From Sphingosinicella sp. (GTDB taxonomy: Bacteria; Pseudomonadota; Alphaproteobacteria; Sphingomonadales; Sphingomonadaceae), in contig NZ_JACESP010000009.1 in assembly GCF_013911755.1 (NCBI RefSeq), forward strand, positions 53,250 through 117,249: 64,000 bases of DNA, written 5' to 3'. The translations under genes and the position numbers were made by a program. Below the pieces are notes generated by a model. It had not been told where the DNA came from, did no database searches, and worked only from the letters and a program-made list of their open reading frames with translations. Each line of letters begins with the position of its first letter. Position 1 is the stretch's first letter. Of this stretch, positions 1 through 8,690 are shown in pieces.

Positions 1-1341
1 CAGTCCGTCGATGCCGCGCACCACGTCCATTCGTTCGCGGATCCGAAGGCGCTCGCGGCAAAGGGCACGCGCATCATCACGCAGGGCAAGGGCTGCTACG
101 TGTGGGACAATGAAGGCAACCGCCTGCTCGACGGCATGGCGGGCCTCTGGTGCGTCGCAGTCGGCTACGGGCGCCCCGAGCTTTCGGACATCGCCGCGCG
201 GCAGATGAACGAGCTCGCCTACTACAACAACCACTTCGGCACCGCGACGCCGCAGATGATCGAACTCGCCGAAAAGATCGCGAAGCTGACGCCAGAGGGG
301 CTCGATCACATCCTGTTCGCGAATTCCGGCTCGGAAGCGAACGACACCATCGTCCGCCTCGTCCGCCGCTACTGGATGCTGCAGGGCAAGCCGACGAAGC
401 AGACCTTCATCGGCCGCGACCTCGGCTATCACGGCAGCACGCTTTGCGCCGTCGGCCTCGGCGGCATGTCGCACATGCACGGTATGGCGCCCCAGATGCT
501 GCCCGGCTTCGCGCACATCATGCACCCGCACCACTATCTGCTCGGCGACGGCCTGACGCGCGACGAGTTCGGCCTGAAGGCCGCGCGAGCGCTGGAGGAA
601 AAGATCCTCGAACTCGGGCCGGAGAACGTCGCCGCGTTCATCGGTGAGCCGCTGCAGGGCGCGGGCGGCGTTATCGATCCGCCCTCCACTTACTGGCCGG
701 AAATCCAGCGCATCTGCCGCCAATACGACATCCTGCTCGTCGCCGACGAAGTGATCTGCGGGTTCGGCCGCACCGGCGAATGGTTCGGATCGCAATATTA
801 CGACATCAAGCCCGACCTGATGCCGATGGCGAAGGGCCTGTCTTCCGGCTACCTGCCGATCGCCGCCGTCGCCGTGGGCACCAGGGTGTTCGAGGTGTTG
901 AACGAGGGCGGCCTCCTCGCGCACGGTTTCACCTATTCGGGCCATCCGGTCGCCTGCGCGGTCGCGAGCGCCAATATCGACATCATCGCGAACGAAGGCC
1001 TCGTCGATCGCGTCCGCGAGGATGTCGGCCCCTATTTCCATCAGTCGCTGCGCCAGCTCGCCGATGCGCACCCGCTTGTCGGCGAAGTGCGCGGCGTCGG
1101 CCTTGTCGCCGCGCTGCAACTCGTGCGTGCCAAGGCGCCAAAGACGGTCTTCACCGCCGAGGAGCAGGCCTCCATCCATTGCCGCGAGATACTGTGGGAG
1201 AACGGCCTCATCGCCCGCGCGGTCGGGCAGGCGATGGTGCTGAGCCCGCCGCTCGTCATCACACGCGCGGAGATCGACGAGATGGTCGGGAAGCTGAAAA
1301 CCGGTCTCGATGGCACCGCTCAAGCCTTCGGTGTGCTGTGA
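1..1341 (+). CDS. Class III PLP aminotransferase (putrescine/cadaverine or omega-amino acid:pyruvate type), 5' end outside window
   Basis: The frame is open from base 1, so the true start lies left of the window; 446 residues are visible of a family that usually has about 450-460. Class III aminotransferase hallmarks are in order: NSGSEAND (PLP phosphate pocket), ADEVICGFGRTGEWFG (Asp-Glu pair stacking on PLP), MAKGLSSGYLP with the Schiff-base lysine, and a C-terminal LSPPLVIT segment. Such enzymes move an amino group from a diamine or omega-amino acid to pyruvate. Its stop TGA overlaps the ATG of the following semialdehyde dehydrogenase gene (TGATG), so the two are translationally coupled. 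With gabD and gabT next door a polyamine or cadaverine transaminase (SpuC-like) is likely; the exact amine cannot be read from sequence. Confidence 0.85.
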   Translation, partial: QSVDAAHHVHSFADPKALAAKGTRIITQGKGCYVWDNEGNRLLDGMAGLWCVAVGYGRPELSDIAARQMNELAYYNNHFGTATPQMIELAEKIAKLTPEGLDHILFANSGSEANDTIVRLVRRYWMLQGKPTKQTFIGRDLGYHGSTLCAVGLGGMSHMHGMAPQMLPGFAHIMHPHHYLLGDGLTRDEFGLKAARALEEKILELGPENVAAFIGEPLQGAGGVIDPPSTYWPEIQRICRQYDILLVADEVICGFGRTGEWFGSQYYDIKPDLMPMAKGLSSGYLPIAAVAVGTRVFEVLNEGGLLAHGFTYSGHPVACAVASANIDIIANEGLVDRVREDVGPYFHQSLRQLADAHPLVGEVRGVGLVAALQLVRAKAPKTVFTAEEQASIHCREILWENGLIARAVGQAMVLSPPLVITRAEIDEMVGKLKTGLDGTAQAFGVL

Positions 1342-2804
1342 TGGCGCTGCCCATCTCGACCGCAGCGGCGGAACTCATCGCTCGTGGATTGAAGCTGGGT
1401 GAGCCGGCAGCGCGAACCTTCGCGGTCTTCAATCCGGCAAATGGCGCGCACATTGCCGATGTCGCGGACGGCACCGCCGACGACATGCGCGCTGCAATCG
1501 CGAAAGCGAAATCGGCCTTCCCGGCGTGGAGCGCACTCACCGCCAAGGAACGCGGCGCCATCCTCCGCCGCTGGCACGGGCTCGTCGTTGAGAATGCCGA
1601 CGTGCTCGCCGAAATCCTGACGCTGGAACAAGGCAAGCCGCTTGCCGAGGCGCGCGGCGAAATCCTGTTCGGCGCGAATTTCATCGAATGGTTCGCCGAG
1701 GAGGCGAAGCGCGTTTACGGCGACATCGTTCCCGCCCACGCACCCGACAAGCGCTGCCTCGTTCTGAAGCAGCCCGTCGGCGTCGTCGGCGCGATCACGC
1801 CGTGGAATTTCCCGAGCGGCATGATCACGCGCAAGGTCGCCCCTGCGCTCGCGGCGGGCTGCACGATTGTCGTGAAGCCGGCTGAAGATACGCCGCTCTC
1901 GGCGCTCGCCCTCGCCGTGCTGGCAGCGGACGCCGGCCTTCCCGAAGACGTGATGACGGTGGTGACGGCGGCGCAGGCCGCCGAAGTGGCCGGCGTGCTG
2001 ACGGCAAGCCCAGACGTCCGCAAACTCTCCTTCACCGGCTCCACGCGCGTCGGCAAGCTGCTGATGCGCCAATGCGCGGATACGGTGAAGAAGCTCAGCC
2101 TCGAACTCGGCGGCAACGCGCCGTTCATCGTCTTCGAAGACGCCGATCTCGATGCCGCGGTTGCGGGCGCAATGGCCACGAAATTCCGCAATGCCGGGCA
2201 GACCTGCGTGTCGGCAAACCGCATCTATGTGCAGTCCGGCGTCATGACGGCCTTCGCGCACAAATACGCGGAGGCGGTGCGTATGCTCAATGTCGGCGAT
2301 GGCTTCGAAAGCGGTACGCAGATCGGCCCACTCATCAATGTCGCGGCAGTGGAGAAGGTCGACAGCCTCGTGCAGGATGCACTCGGCAAGGGCGCTGTCG
2401 CCGTGCTCGGCGGCGGGCGGCACGAACGCGGCGGCAACTTCTACGCGCCGACAGTCCTCACCGGCGTCCTCCCCGAAATGGACATCGCGCACGCCGAGAT
2501 TTTCGGCCCCGTCGCGCCGCTCACACCCTTTGAAACCGAAGCCGAAGTCATCGCCCGCGCAAACGACACGCCCTATGGCCTTGCCGCCTATTTCTGGTCG
2601 CGCGACATCGGGCGCGTGTTCCGTGTGGCCGAAGCGCTGGAATATGGCATGGTCGGCGCCAACGAGGTGCTGACGTCGAACGAGGGCGCGCCGTTCGGCG
2701 GGATCAAGGAGTCGGGCATGGGGCGCGAAGGGTCGCGCTACGGCATCGAGGATTTCGTTGAAATCAAGTATCTCGCGCTCGGCGGAATCGCCGCGGCGGC
2801 ATGA
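1341..2804 (+). CDS. gabD: NAD(P)-dependent succinate-semialdehyde / glutarate-semialdehyde dehydrogenase
   Basis: A 487-residue aldehyde dehydrogenase starting MALPIS at the ATG that overlaps the stop of the upstream aminotransferase. Visible family features are TPWNFPSGMITRK, the FTGSTRVGK nucleotide-binding turn, LELGGNAPFIVF with the general-base Glu, GQTCVSANR with the catalytic Cys, and a C-terminal PFGGIKESGMGREG. Length and motifs match the GabD/DavD class, which oxidises succinate semialdehyde to succinate or glutarate semialdehyde to glutarate. The closely linked glutaryl-CoA dehydrogenase gene makes the DavD reading (5-aminovalerate route) as plausible as GabD. A gabT-type gene follows after 13 bp. 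Confidence 0.9.
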   Translation: MALPISTAAAELIARGLKLGEPAARTFAVFNPANGAHIADVADGTADDMRAAIAKAKSAFPAWSALTAKERGAILRRWHGLVVENADVLAEILTLEQGKPLAEARGEILFGANFIEWFAEEAKRVYGDIVPAHAPDKRCLVLKQPVGVVGAITPWNFPSGMITRKVAPALAAGCTIVVKPAEDTPLSALALAVLAADAGLPEDVMTVVTAAQAAEVAGVLTASPDVRKLSFTGSTRVGKLLMRQCADTVKKLSLELGGNAPFIVFEDADLDAAVAGAMATKFRNAGQTCVSANRIYVQSGVMTAFAHKYAEAVRMLNVGDGFESGTQIGPLINVAAVEKVDSLVQDALGKGAVAVLGGGRHERGGNFYAPTVLTGVLPEMDIAHAEIFGPVAPLTPFETEAEVIARANDTPYGLAAYFWSRDIGRVFRVAEALEYGMVGANEVLTSNEGAPFGGIKESGMGREGSRYGIEDFVEIKYLALGGIAAAA

Positions 2805-2817
2805 ACAGGAGAGCGAT

Positions 2818-4131
2818 ATGAAGACCAGCAATGAAGTGCTCGAAGCGCGCGTTGAAGCCGTGGCGCGCGGCGTCTCCCACGTCACCAGCATCGTTTGCGA
2901 CCGCGCGCGGAATGCAGAGATCTGGGATCTTGAAGGACGCCGCTATATCGATTTCGCCGCCGGCATCGCCGTCTGCAACACAGGCCACAATCACCCGGAT
3001 GTGAAGGCCGCCGTGATCGCCCAGCTCGACCGCTTCACGCACACGAGCTTCAACGTCGCCATGTACCCGCAATATGTCGAACTCGCGCAGCGCCTGAACG
3101 CGCTCGTACCCGGCAGCAGTCCGCGCAAGACGATCCTCGTTTCGACGGGCGCGGAGGCGGTGGAGAACGCCGTGAAGGTCGCGCGCGTCGCAACGGGCCG
3201 CAGCGCGGTGATCGCCTTTGCGGCAGGCTTCCACGGCCGGACGATGATGACGATGGCGCTCACCGGCAAGGTGACGCCCTACAAGGCCGGTTTCGGCCCC
3301 TTCCCCGCCGAGGTTTTCCACGCGCGTTTCCCGGATGAAGCCGCGGGCATCACCGTTGAAGACAGCATCGCCAGCATCCACGACATCTTCCACGAAGACG
3401 TCGATCCCGCGCGCGTGGCGGCGATCATCATCGAACCCGTGCAGGGCGAAGGCGGCTTCAACATCGCGTCCGTCGAACTTCTGCAGGCGCTGCGCCAGCT
3501 TTGCGACGATCATGGCATCCTGCTCATCATCGATGAAATCCAGACCGGTTTCGGACGGACAGGCGCGTATTTCGCCCACGCCCGCGCGGGCATCGAGGCC
3601 GACATCGTCACGATGGCAAAGGGGATCGCAGGCGGCTATCCGCTCGCCGCGGTCACCGGCCGGGCTGATCTGATGGACGCCTCTCCGATAGGCGGTCTCG
3701 GCGGCACCTACGCAGGTTCACCGGTCGCCTGCGCGGCGGCACTCGCCGTGCTCGACGTCATCGAACGCGAAGGCCTTTGCGCACGCGCCGAGGCGATGGG
3801 CCAAACGATCGAGGCGCGGCTCACCGATCTTCGCGCCCGCGCGCGCAAGGGCGTGATCGGCGACATTCGCCGCCTGGGCGCGATGGTCGCGATGGAGCTT
3901 TGTTCCGCCGAAGCCCCGCACGCGGCCGACGCGGCGCTCACCCGCGCGCTGATCGCCGAGGCGCAGAAGCAGGGCCTTATCCTGATTTCCTGCGGCACCA
4001 AGGGCAACGTCATCCGCTTCCTGATGCCGCTGACGATTCCCGATGCGCAGCTTGAAGAGGGACTGACGATCCTGGAACGATCGCTCGCAGCGCTCGATGT
4101 CTTCGTCCCTCGGCTTGCCGCCGCAAGCTGA
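2818..4131 (+). CDS. gabT: 4-aminobutyrate / 5-aminovalerate transaminase
   Basis: A 437-residue class III aminotransferase. The start at 2818 (MKTSNEVLEA) is chosen because AGGAGAG precedes it at good spacing; an in-frame ATG 60 bases upstream lies inside gabD. Seen: VSTGAEAVENAVKVAR (PLP phosphate site), IIDEIQTGFGRTG, the MAKGIAGGYPLAAV Schiff-base lysine, and GGLGGTYAGSPVACAAAL typical of GabT. The reaction is GABA (or 5-aminovalerate) plus 2-oxoglutarate to the semialdehyde plus glutamate, feeding the dehydrogenase encoded just upstream. It is the last gene of the plus-strand operon and converges on a LysR-type regulator gene. Confidence 0.9.
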   Translation: MKTSNEVLEARVEAVARGVSHVTSIVCDRARNAEIWDLEGRRYIDFAAGIAVCNTGHNHPDVKAAVIAQLDRFTHTSFNVAMYPQYVELAQRLNALVPGSSPRKTILVSTGAEAVENAVKVARVATGRSAVIAFAAGFHGRTMMTMALTGKVTPYKAGFGPFPAEVFHARFPDEAAGITVEDSIASIHDIFHEDVDPARVAAIIIEPVQGEGGFNIASVELLQALRQLCDDHGILLIIDEIQTGFGRTGAYFAHARAGIEADIVTMAKGIAGGYPLAAVTGRADLMDASPIGGLGGTYAGSPVACAAALAVLDVIEREGLCARAEAMGQTIEARLTDLRARARKGVIGDIRRLGAMVAMELCSAEAPHAADAALTRALIAEAQKQGLILISCGTKGNVIRFLMPLTIPDAQLEEGLTILERSLAALDVFVPRLAAAS

Positions 4132-4146
4132 GGGCGCTGAGGGCTC

Positions 4147-5115
4147 TCAGGCCTTGCCGGAGAGAGATTTCGCGATCGCGTCTTTCAACCAGCGGCGATA
4201 GCGGCGGATGAGCGGTGCGTCCCAGCGGTCGCCGCGCGCGATAAACAGGTAAATGCCGTCGCTGTAGGGCTGGAAGCTTTCGAGCCCCTTCCCGATTTCG
4301 ATGAGGCGGCCGCTCGCCAGATCGTCGGAGGCGACGAGATGGTTCGCAAGCGCCACGCCGCGCCCGTGCAGCGCGGCGTCGAGCGTCAGGTGGCCCTGCC
4401 ACAGCTTGGGCCCCGTCAGGTCGATATCGTCGTAGATGCCGTGCGCGGAAAGCCAGTTCACCCAGGAATCGAAATTGTCTTCGTGAAGCAGCCGGTGGCG
4501 CAGCAAATCTCCCGGCTTCTCGATCCTGGCGGCGGCGGCAAGATAGTCTGGGCTCGCCACCGCGACGATGGGCACGCGCGCAAGTTCGATGTGGCGCAGC
4601 TTGGGCCCCAGCAGGAACGGCGAGCCGTATGTCGGCACGAAGCGGATGTCGATGTCTGTTTCGTGCGATCCGAAATCCGGGCTGCGATCCGTGGGGCGTA
4701 TTTCGATCTGCACCGACGGATCGAGCCGCTCGAACGCGCCGACACGGCGGGACATCCAGTGCAGCGCGAATCCCGGCATACACCAGATATGCAGGCGGTG
4801 TTCGCTTCCCCGTCGGATCAGCTCCATCGTGGCATCGGCCAGCAGATCGAGCGCCATCGCGACCTGCTCGTGGTAGCGAATGCCGGCTTCGGTAAGCACC
4901 ACCCCGGCGGACGTGCGCTCGATGAGCGCCGTACCGGTCCAGGTTTCGAGGGTTCGCAGATGGCGGCTGATCACCGCGTGATCGCGGCCGAGGCTCTGCG
5001 CGGCCCGCCGCACGCCTTTCAGGCGTGCAACCGCATCGAACGCGCGCAGAGCTTCAAACGGCGGCAGCGACTTGCGCGACGGCGGATTGACGCCCTTGAC
5101 CTTACGCTCCAGCAC
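4147..5115 (-). CDS. LysR-family transcriptional regulator (GcvA-like)
   Basis: An N-terminal winged HTH (LPPFEALRAFDAVARL, then AAQSLGRDHAVISRHLRTLE) is followed by a LysR substrate-binding domain to the end, 322 residues from a GTG at 5115. That start is preferred because GGGAGGG lies 4-5 bases upstream and it places the HTH at the usual distance from the N-terminus; a longer frame opens at 5211 but lacks such a site. The gene ends 15 bp from gabT, convergently, and follows a TonB receptor gene on the same strand. LysR proteins of this subgroup usually control neighbouring catabolic operons, so the gab or gcdH genes are the likely targets; the ligand is unknown. Confidence 0.85.
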   Translation of the reverse strand: MLERKVKGVNPPSRKSLPPFEALRAFDAVARLKGVRRAAQSLGRDHAVISRHLRTLETWTGTALIERTSAGVVLTEAGIRYHEQVAMALDLLADATMELIRRGSEHRLHIWCMPGFALHWMSRRVGAFERLDPSVQIEIRPTDRSPDFGSHETDIDIRFVPTYGSPFLLGPKLRHIELARVPIVAVASPDYLAAAARIEKPGDLLRHRLLHEDNFDSWVNWLSAHGIYDDIDLTGPKLWQGHLTLDAALHGRGVALANHLVASDDLASGRLIEIGKGLESFQPYSDGIYLFIARGDRWDAPLIRRYRRWLKDAIAKSLSGKA

Positions 5116-5235
5116 ATAACCCTCCCGGCCGGACGGAGCTTCCCATCCCGGCCGGTTGGGGTCAAGAACCGGTGAACCAAGCAACGCGAATACCTTGGAT
5201 AAGGGCGGCACCCTGGAAGACGCCGCCCATTTCGC

Positions 5236-7365
5236 TCAGAAGCTGACCGAACCCTTGATGCCGATCACGCGCGGCCGCGTGCGGTTCGAGTTCGCCCAAC
5301 CCTGATAGGGGTCGATCGCCTTGTTCACGTTGGCGATGTTCTGGCCGTATAGCTCGACACCGACCGCGCCGAATGTCGCCCCGATCCGCGCATTCAGGAG
5401 TCCGATGTCGTCCGATGCCTGCGGCAACACCGACGGCAGGAAGCTCGACCGGTCGATATATGTCACCTTGTCGCGGTAGCTGTAGTCCACGCGCACGAAG
5501 CCGGGCACGTTCGCCGCCCAGTCGAATTCGTAATTCGTACCGAGCGTGATGCTGAACTTCGGCGTGTAGTCGGTGCGATCGCCCGGAATATTGACCGTAT
5601 CGGCGGCATCCGTTGCAACGATCTCGCTGTCGAGATATGCGGCGCTTGCCGTAAACGTGAGGCCGGTTGTCGGACGCACAGCCGCGCCCACTTCGATGCC
5701 CTTCACCTCGACCTTGCCGATATTGCTCGACTCCGAGAGGAAAGCGCCGTTCACGTTCACAAGGCGACGGCGCACCATATCCTTGTACTGCGTAAAGAAC
5801 GCGGCGATGTCGTAGCTGAACGTGCCATCCGACGTCATGCCCTTCGTGCCGATCTCGTACGTGAAGATCTTCTCGGGGTTGTAAGCTGCGAACGGCGCTG
5901 AGTTGAAACCGCCCGAGCGGAAACCCTTGGCAACGTTGGCGTAAATGCTGCCGTTATCCGAATACTGGTACGAGATGTAGAGGCGCGGGTCGACGGAATC
6001 GAACTTCGCCGACTGCTCGACACCGGTTCCCGGCGCGTACTCGATCAGGCTCGTCTGCTTGTCCTTGAAATAACGGATGCCGGCGCCGACGGTCAGGCGA
6101 TCCATCAGCTTGTAGGACGCATCGGCGAACAGCGAGTAGGACTCTGAACTGGATTTCGAGAGATAATATAGATCGCCGATGAGAAAGCCCCCGCCCTCCG
6201 AAATGTCGGCGCCAGGCGCATAGAGATATTCGTACAGGGCAAGCAGAGACCTGTCGCCTTCGCTGTAGAAGGCGCCCAGCGTCCATTCGAACGGTCCACC
6301 TGAAGACGTGAGACGGAGTTCCTGGCTGAACTGATCGGCGTCCACCCAGCGGTCGTCATTGCCCTCGACGATGTTGTACGAATAATTGCCCGGCCGCGGA
6401 ATGTAGGTGAACGGATACTGGTGCTTGTGCTCGATATAGGTCGTGGCGCTCACGAGTTCCGCGAAGCCCATGTCGTAGCGGAGTTCGAGATTGTAGAGAT
6501 CGAAGTCGAACTCCTTGGGGATCATCACCTTGCTGCGATCCGGGCCGATGTCGACCGTGCGGTCCGGCTCTTCGAAGCCCGTGCCGAGCTTGGTGTCGGC
6601 GCGGTGGATCTGCACCATGCCTTCGGCGCGGAAGTTGTCACCTGGCGTCCACAGCAGCTTGGCGCGCACATTGATAAGCTCGGTGCCGTTACCGTCCTTG
6701 ATCCCGGCCTCCGGCTGGTCGATCCAGCCACCGCCCTGCTCATAGGCGCCCGCTATACGCAGCGCGAGCTGATCCTGCACCAGGGGGATATTTAGCACGC
6801 CGCTCAGCTTCGTACCAACCTCGCCGCCGGCTACATTGTAAACTTCGCCCTCGACCTTGCCTTCGAACTGGCTGGTGTTCGGGTCGTTGGTCACGAAGCG
6901 GATCGTACCGCCCGCCGACCCCTGACCATAGAGCGTGCCCTGCGGACCCTTCAGCACCTCGACGCGCGCAAAGTCGAGCGGGACCGGGCTCAGCTGGTCG
7001 TAACCGGAAAGCGAAAGCGGCGCTTCGTCGAGATACATGCTAACGAGCGCGCCGGAGCCTGACTGGTTGGCGAGGCCGCGCAGGAAGATCGTGTAGCTGC
7101 CGGGGCCGTCCTCACGCATCGTGAGGCCGGGAACCGCGAACGACAGGTCCTGTACATTGTCGATGCCGCGCTGTTCGAGATCCTCGCCGCCGAGCACCGA
7201 AATCGCCATCGGAACGTCGATGAGACGCTGCTCGCGCTTCTGGGCCGTGACAACGATCACTTGACCGCTGTCGACCGCGTCAGCCGACTCCTGCGCGTAA
7301 GCCGTTGTCGCAGCCAGCATCGCGAATGCAGAAATACCTGCGACGAATGTTGTTCTGGTAACCAT
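5236..7365 (-). CDS. TonB-dependent outer-membrane receptor
   Basis: A 709-residue receptor with a signal peptide (MVTRTTFVAG... ending AYAQE), a possible TonB box near VIVVTAQKRE, a plug domain (VPMAISVLGGEDLEQRGI, DFARVEVLKGPQGTLYGQGSAGG) and a beta-barrel ending in the terminal Phe of KGSVSF. GAGGGGG precedes the ATG. Sphingomonads use many receptors of this kind to import carbon substrates as well as iron complexes. The position between gcdH and a LysR gene suggests import of an amine, peptide or dicarboxylate related to this catabolic block; that role is inference from context. Confidence 0.9.
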   Translation of the reverse strand: MVTRTTFVAGISAFAMLAATTAYAQESADAVDSGQVIVVTAQKREQRLIDVPMAISVLGGEDLEQRGIDNVQDLSFAVPGLTMREDGPGSYTIFLRGLANQSGSGALVSMYLDEAPLSLSGYDQLSPVPLDFARVEVLKGPQGTLYGQGSAGGTIRFVTNDPNTSQFEGKVEGEVYNVAGGEVGTKLSGVLNIPLVQDQLALRIAGAYEQGGGWIDQPEAGIKDGNGTELINVRAKLLWTPGDNFRAEGMVQIHRADTKLGTGFEEPDRTVDIGPDRSKVMIPKEFDFDLYNLELRYDMGFAELVSATTYIEHKHQYPFTYIPRPGNYSYNIVEGNDDRWVDADQFSQELRLTSSGGPFEWTLGAFYSEGDRSLLALYEYLYAPGADISEGGGFLIGDLYYLSKSSSESYSLFADASYKLMDRLTVGAGIRYFKDKQTSLIEYAPGTGVEQSAKFDSVDPRLYISYQYSDNGSIYANVAKGFRSGGFNSAPFAAYNPEKIFTYEIGTKGMTSDGTFSYDIAAFFTQYKDMVRRRLVNVNGAFLSESSNIGKVEVKGIEVGAAVRPTTGLTFTASAAYLDSEIVATDAADTVNIPGDRTDYTPKFSITLGTNYEFDWAANVPGFVRVDYSYRDKVTYIDRSSFLPSVLPQASDDIGLLNARIGATFGAVGVELYGQNIANVNKAIDPYQGWANSNRTRPRVIGIKGSVSF

Positions 7366-7491
7366 TGCTACCCCCTCTTTTGCAGCTTCGTTATTGACTA
7401 AAAAGGCTATGGAAGCGCCGCTTTCACGGCAGATGCGAAAATCGCGACATGCGGTGCAATGAAGGCACCACCATGGATGGCACCTGAGCCA

Positions 7492-8664
7492 TCAGGCGAA
7501 AGCCGCGATACCGGTCTGCGCACGCCCCAGGATTAGTGTGTGAACGTCGTGCGTGCCTTCATATGTATTGACCGCCTCAAGGTTGCAGACGTGACGCATG
7601 ACGTGAAACGCACCCGAAATGCCGTTGCCGCCATGCACGTCACGCGCCGCACGCGCGACATCGAGCGCTTTGCCGCAGCTGTTGCGCTTAATAATTGAGA
7701 TCGCTTCGGGAGGACACGTGCCCGCATCGAGCAGCCGCCCGACCTTGAGGCAGGACTGCAGCCCGATTGCGATTTCCACCTGCATTTCCACGAGCTTGCG
7801 CTGCACGAGCTGGTTCGCCGCGAGCGGCCGGCCGAACTGGTGGCGTTCAAGCGCGTATGTCCGGGCTGCCTGCCAGCACGCCGCAGCGGCACCCAGCGCC
7901 CCCCAGCCGATGCCGTAGCGCGCCTTGTTAAGGCATCCGAACGGACCCTTCAGGCCTTGCACGTTCGGCAGCAGGTTCTCTTCGGTCACGAAGACGCCGT
8001 CCATCACGATCTCACCGGTAATGGAAGCACGTAATGCAAGTTTGTCGTTGATTTCGGGTGTCGACAGTCCCTCGGCACCGCGTTCGAGAACAAAACCGCG
8101 GATCACGCCGTCAAGCTTTGCCCAGACCACCATCACATCCGCGATCGGCGCATTCGTTATCCACATCTTGGTGCCCGTGAGGCGATACCCGCCTGGAACA
8201 CGGTCTGCGCGCGTCGCAAGGCTTCCTGGATCAGACCCGGAACCAGGCTCGGTGAGGCCGAAACAACCGACCAGTTCGCCCGAGATCAGCCCCGGAAGCC
8301 AGCGCGCGCGCTGCGCGTCCGAGCCGTAGGCGTGAATGGGATGAATGACGAGGCTCGACTGCACGCTCATCGCCGAGCGATAGCCGGAGTCCACGGCCTC
8401 CACCTCGCGCGCGATCAGCCCATAAGCGACATAACTGGCCCCGACGCCGCCGTCCGCCTCCGGGATCGTGGCGCCAAGCAGGCCGAGCGCGCCCATCTCG
8501 CGCAGGATCGCGCGGTCGAACACCCCCTCGCGATTGGCATCCACGATGCGCGGCAGAAGCTCGCCTTGGGCATAGGCGCGCGCTGTATCGCGGATCAGCC
8601 GCTCCTCGTCCGTCAGTTCGGAATCGAGGGCGAGCGGGTCCATCCAGTCGAACTGGGTCAGCAT
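7492..8664 (-). CDS. gcdH: Glutaryl-CoA dehydrogenase
   Basis: A 390-residue acyl-CoA dehydrogenase. The N-terminal [17 protein letters not shown], the [19 protein letters not shown] flavin/substrate loop, [14 protein letters not shown] and the C-terminal [20 protein letters not shown], with the catalytic Glu in YEGTHD, are the glutaryl-CoA dehydrogenase pattern. The enzyme oxidatively decarboxylates glutaryl-CoA to crotonyl-CoA with FAD, the lower step of lysine, 5-aminovalerate and tryptophan breakdown. An AAGGAG lies about 11 bases before the ATG. The P1 peptidase gene lies 26 bp upstream on the same strand. With the gabT/gabD-like pair facing it, the block could run 5-aminovalerate to glutarate to acetyl-CoA, but no CoA transferase or ligase for glutarate is in the window. 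Confidence 0.9.
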   Translation of the reverse strand: MLTQFDWMDPLALDSELTDEERLIRDTARAYAQGELLPRIVDANREGVFDRAILREMGALGLLGATIPEADGGVGASYVAYGLIAREVEAVDSGYRSAMSVQSSLVIHPIHAYGSDAQRARWLPGLISGELVGCFGLTEPGSGSDPGSLATRADRVPGGYRLTGTKMWITNAPIADVMVVWAKLDGVIRGFVLERGAEGLSTPEINDKLALRASITGEIVMDGVFVTEENLLPNVQGLKGPFGCLNKARYGIGWGALGAAAACWQAARTYALERHQFGRPLAANQLVQRKLVEMQVEIAIGLQSCLKVGRLLDAGTCPPEAISIIKRNSCGKALDVARAARDVHGGNGISGAFHVMRHVCNLEAVNTYEGTHDVHTLILGRAQTGIAAFA

Positions 8665-8690
8665 ACCGGAAATGTCTCCTTAGGTTGGGT

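Noticed and set aside
1320-2891. 523-codon open frame antisense to gabD
   Set aside because: High-GC shadow of gabD; Arg/Ala/His-rich, no domain pattern, while the plus strand has full aldehyde dehydrogenase motifs.
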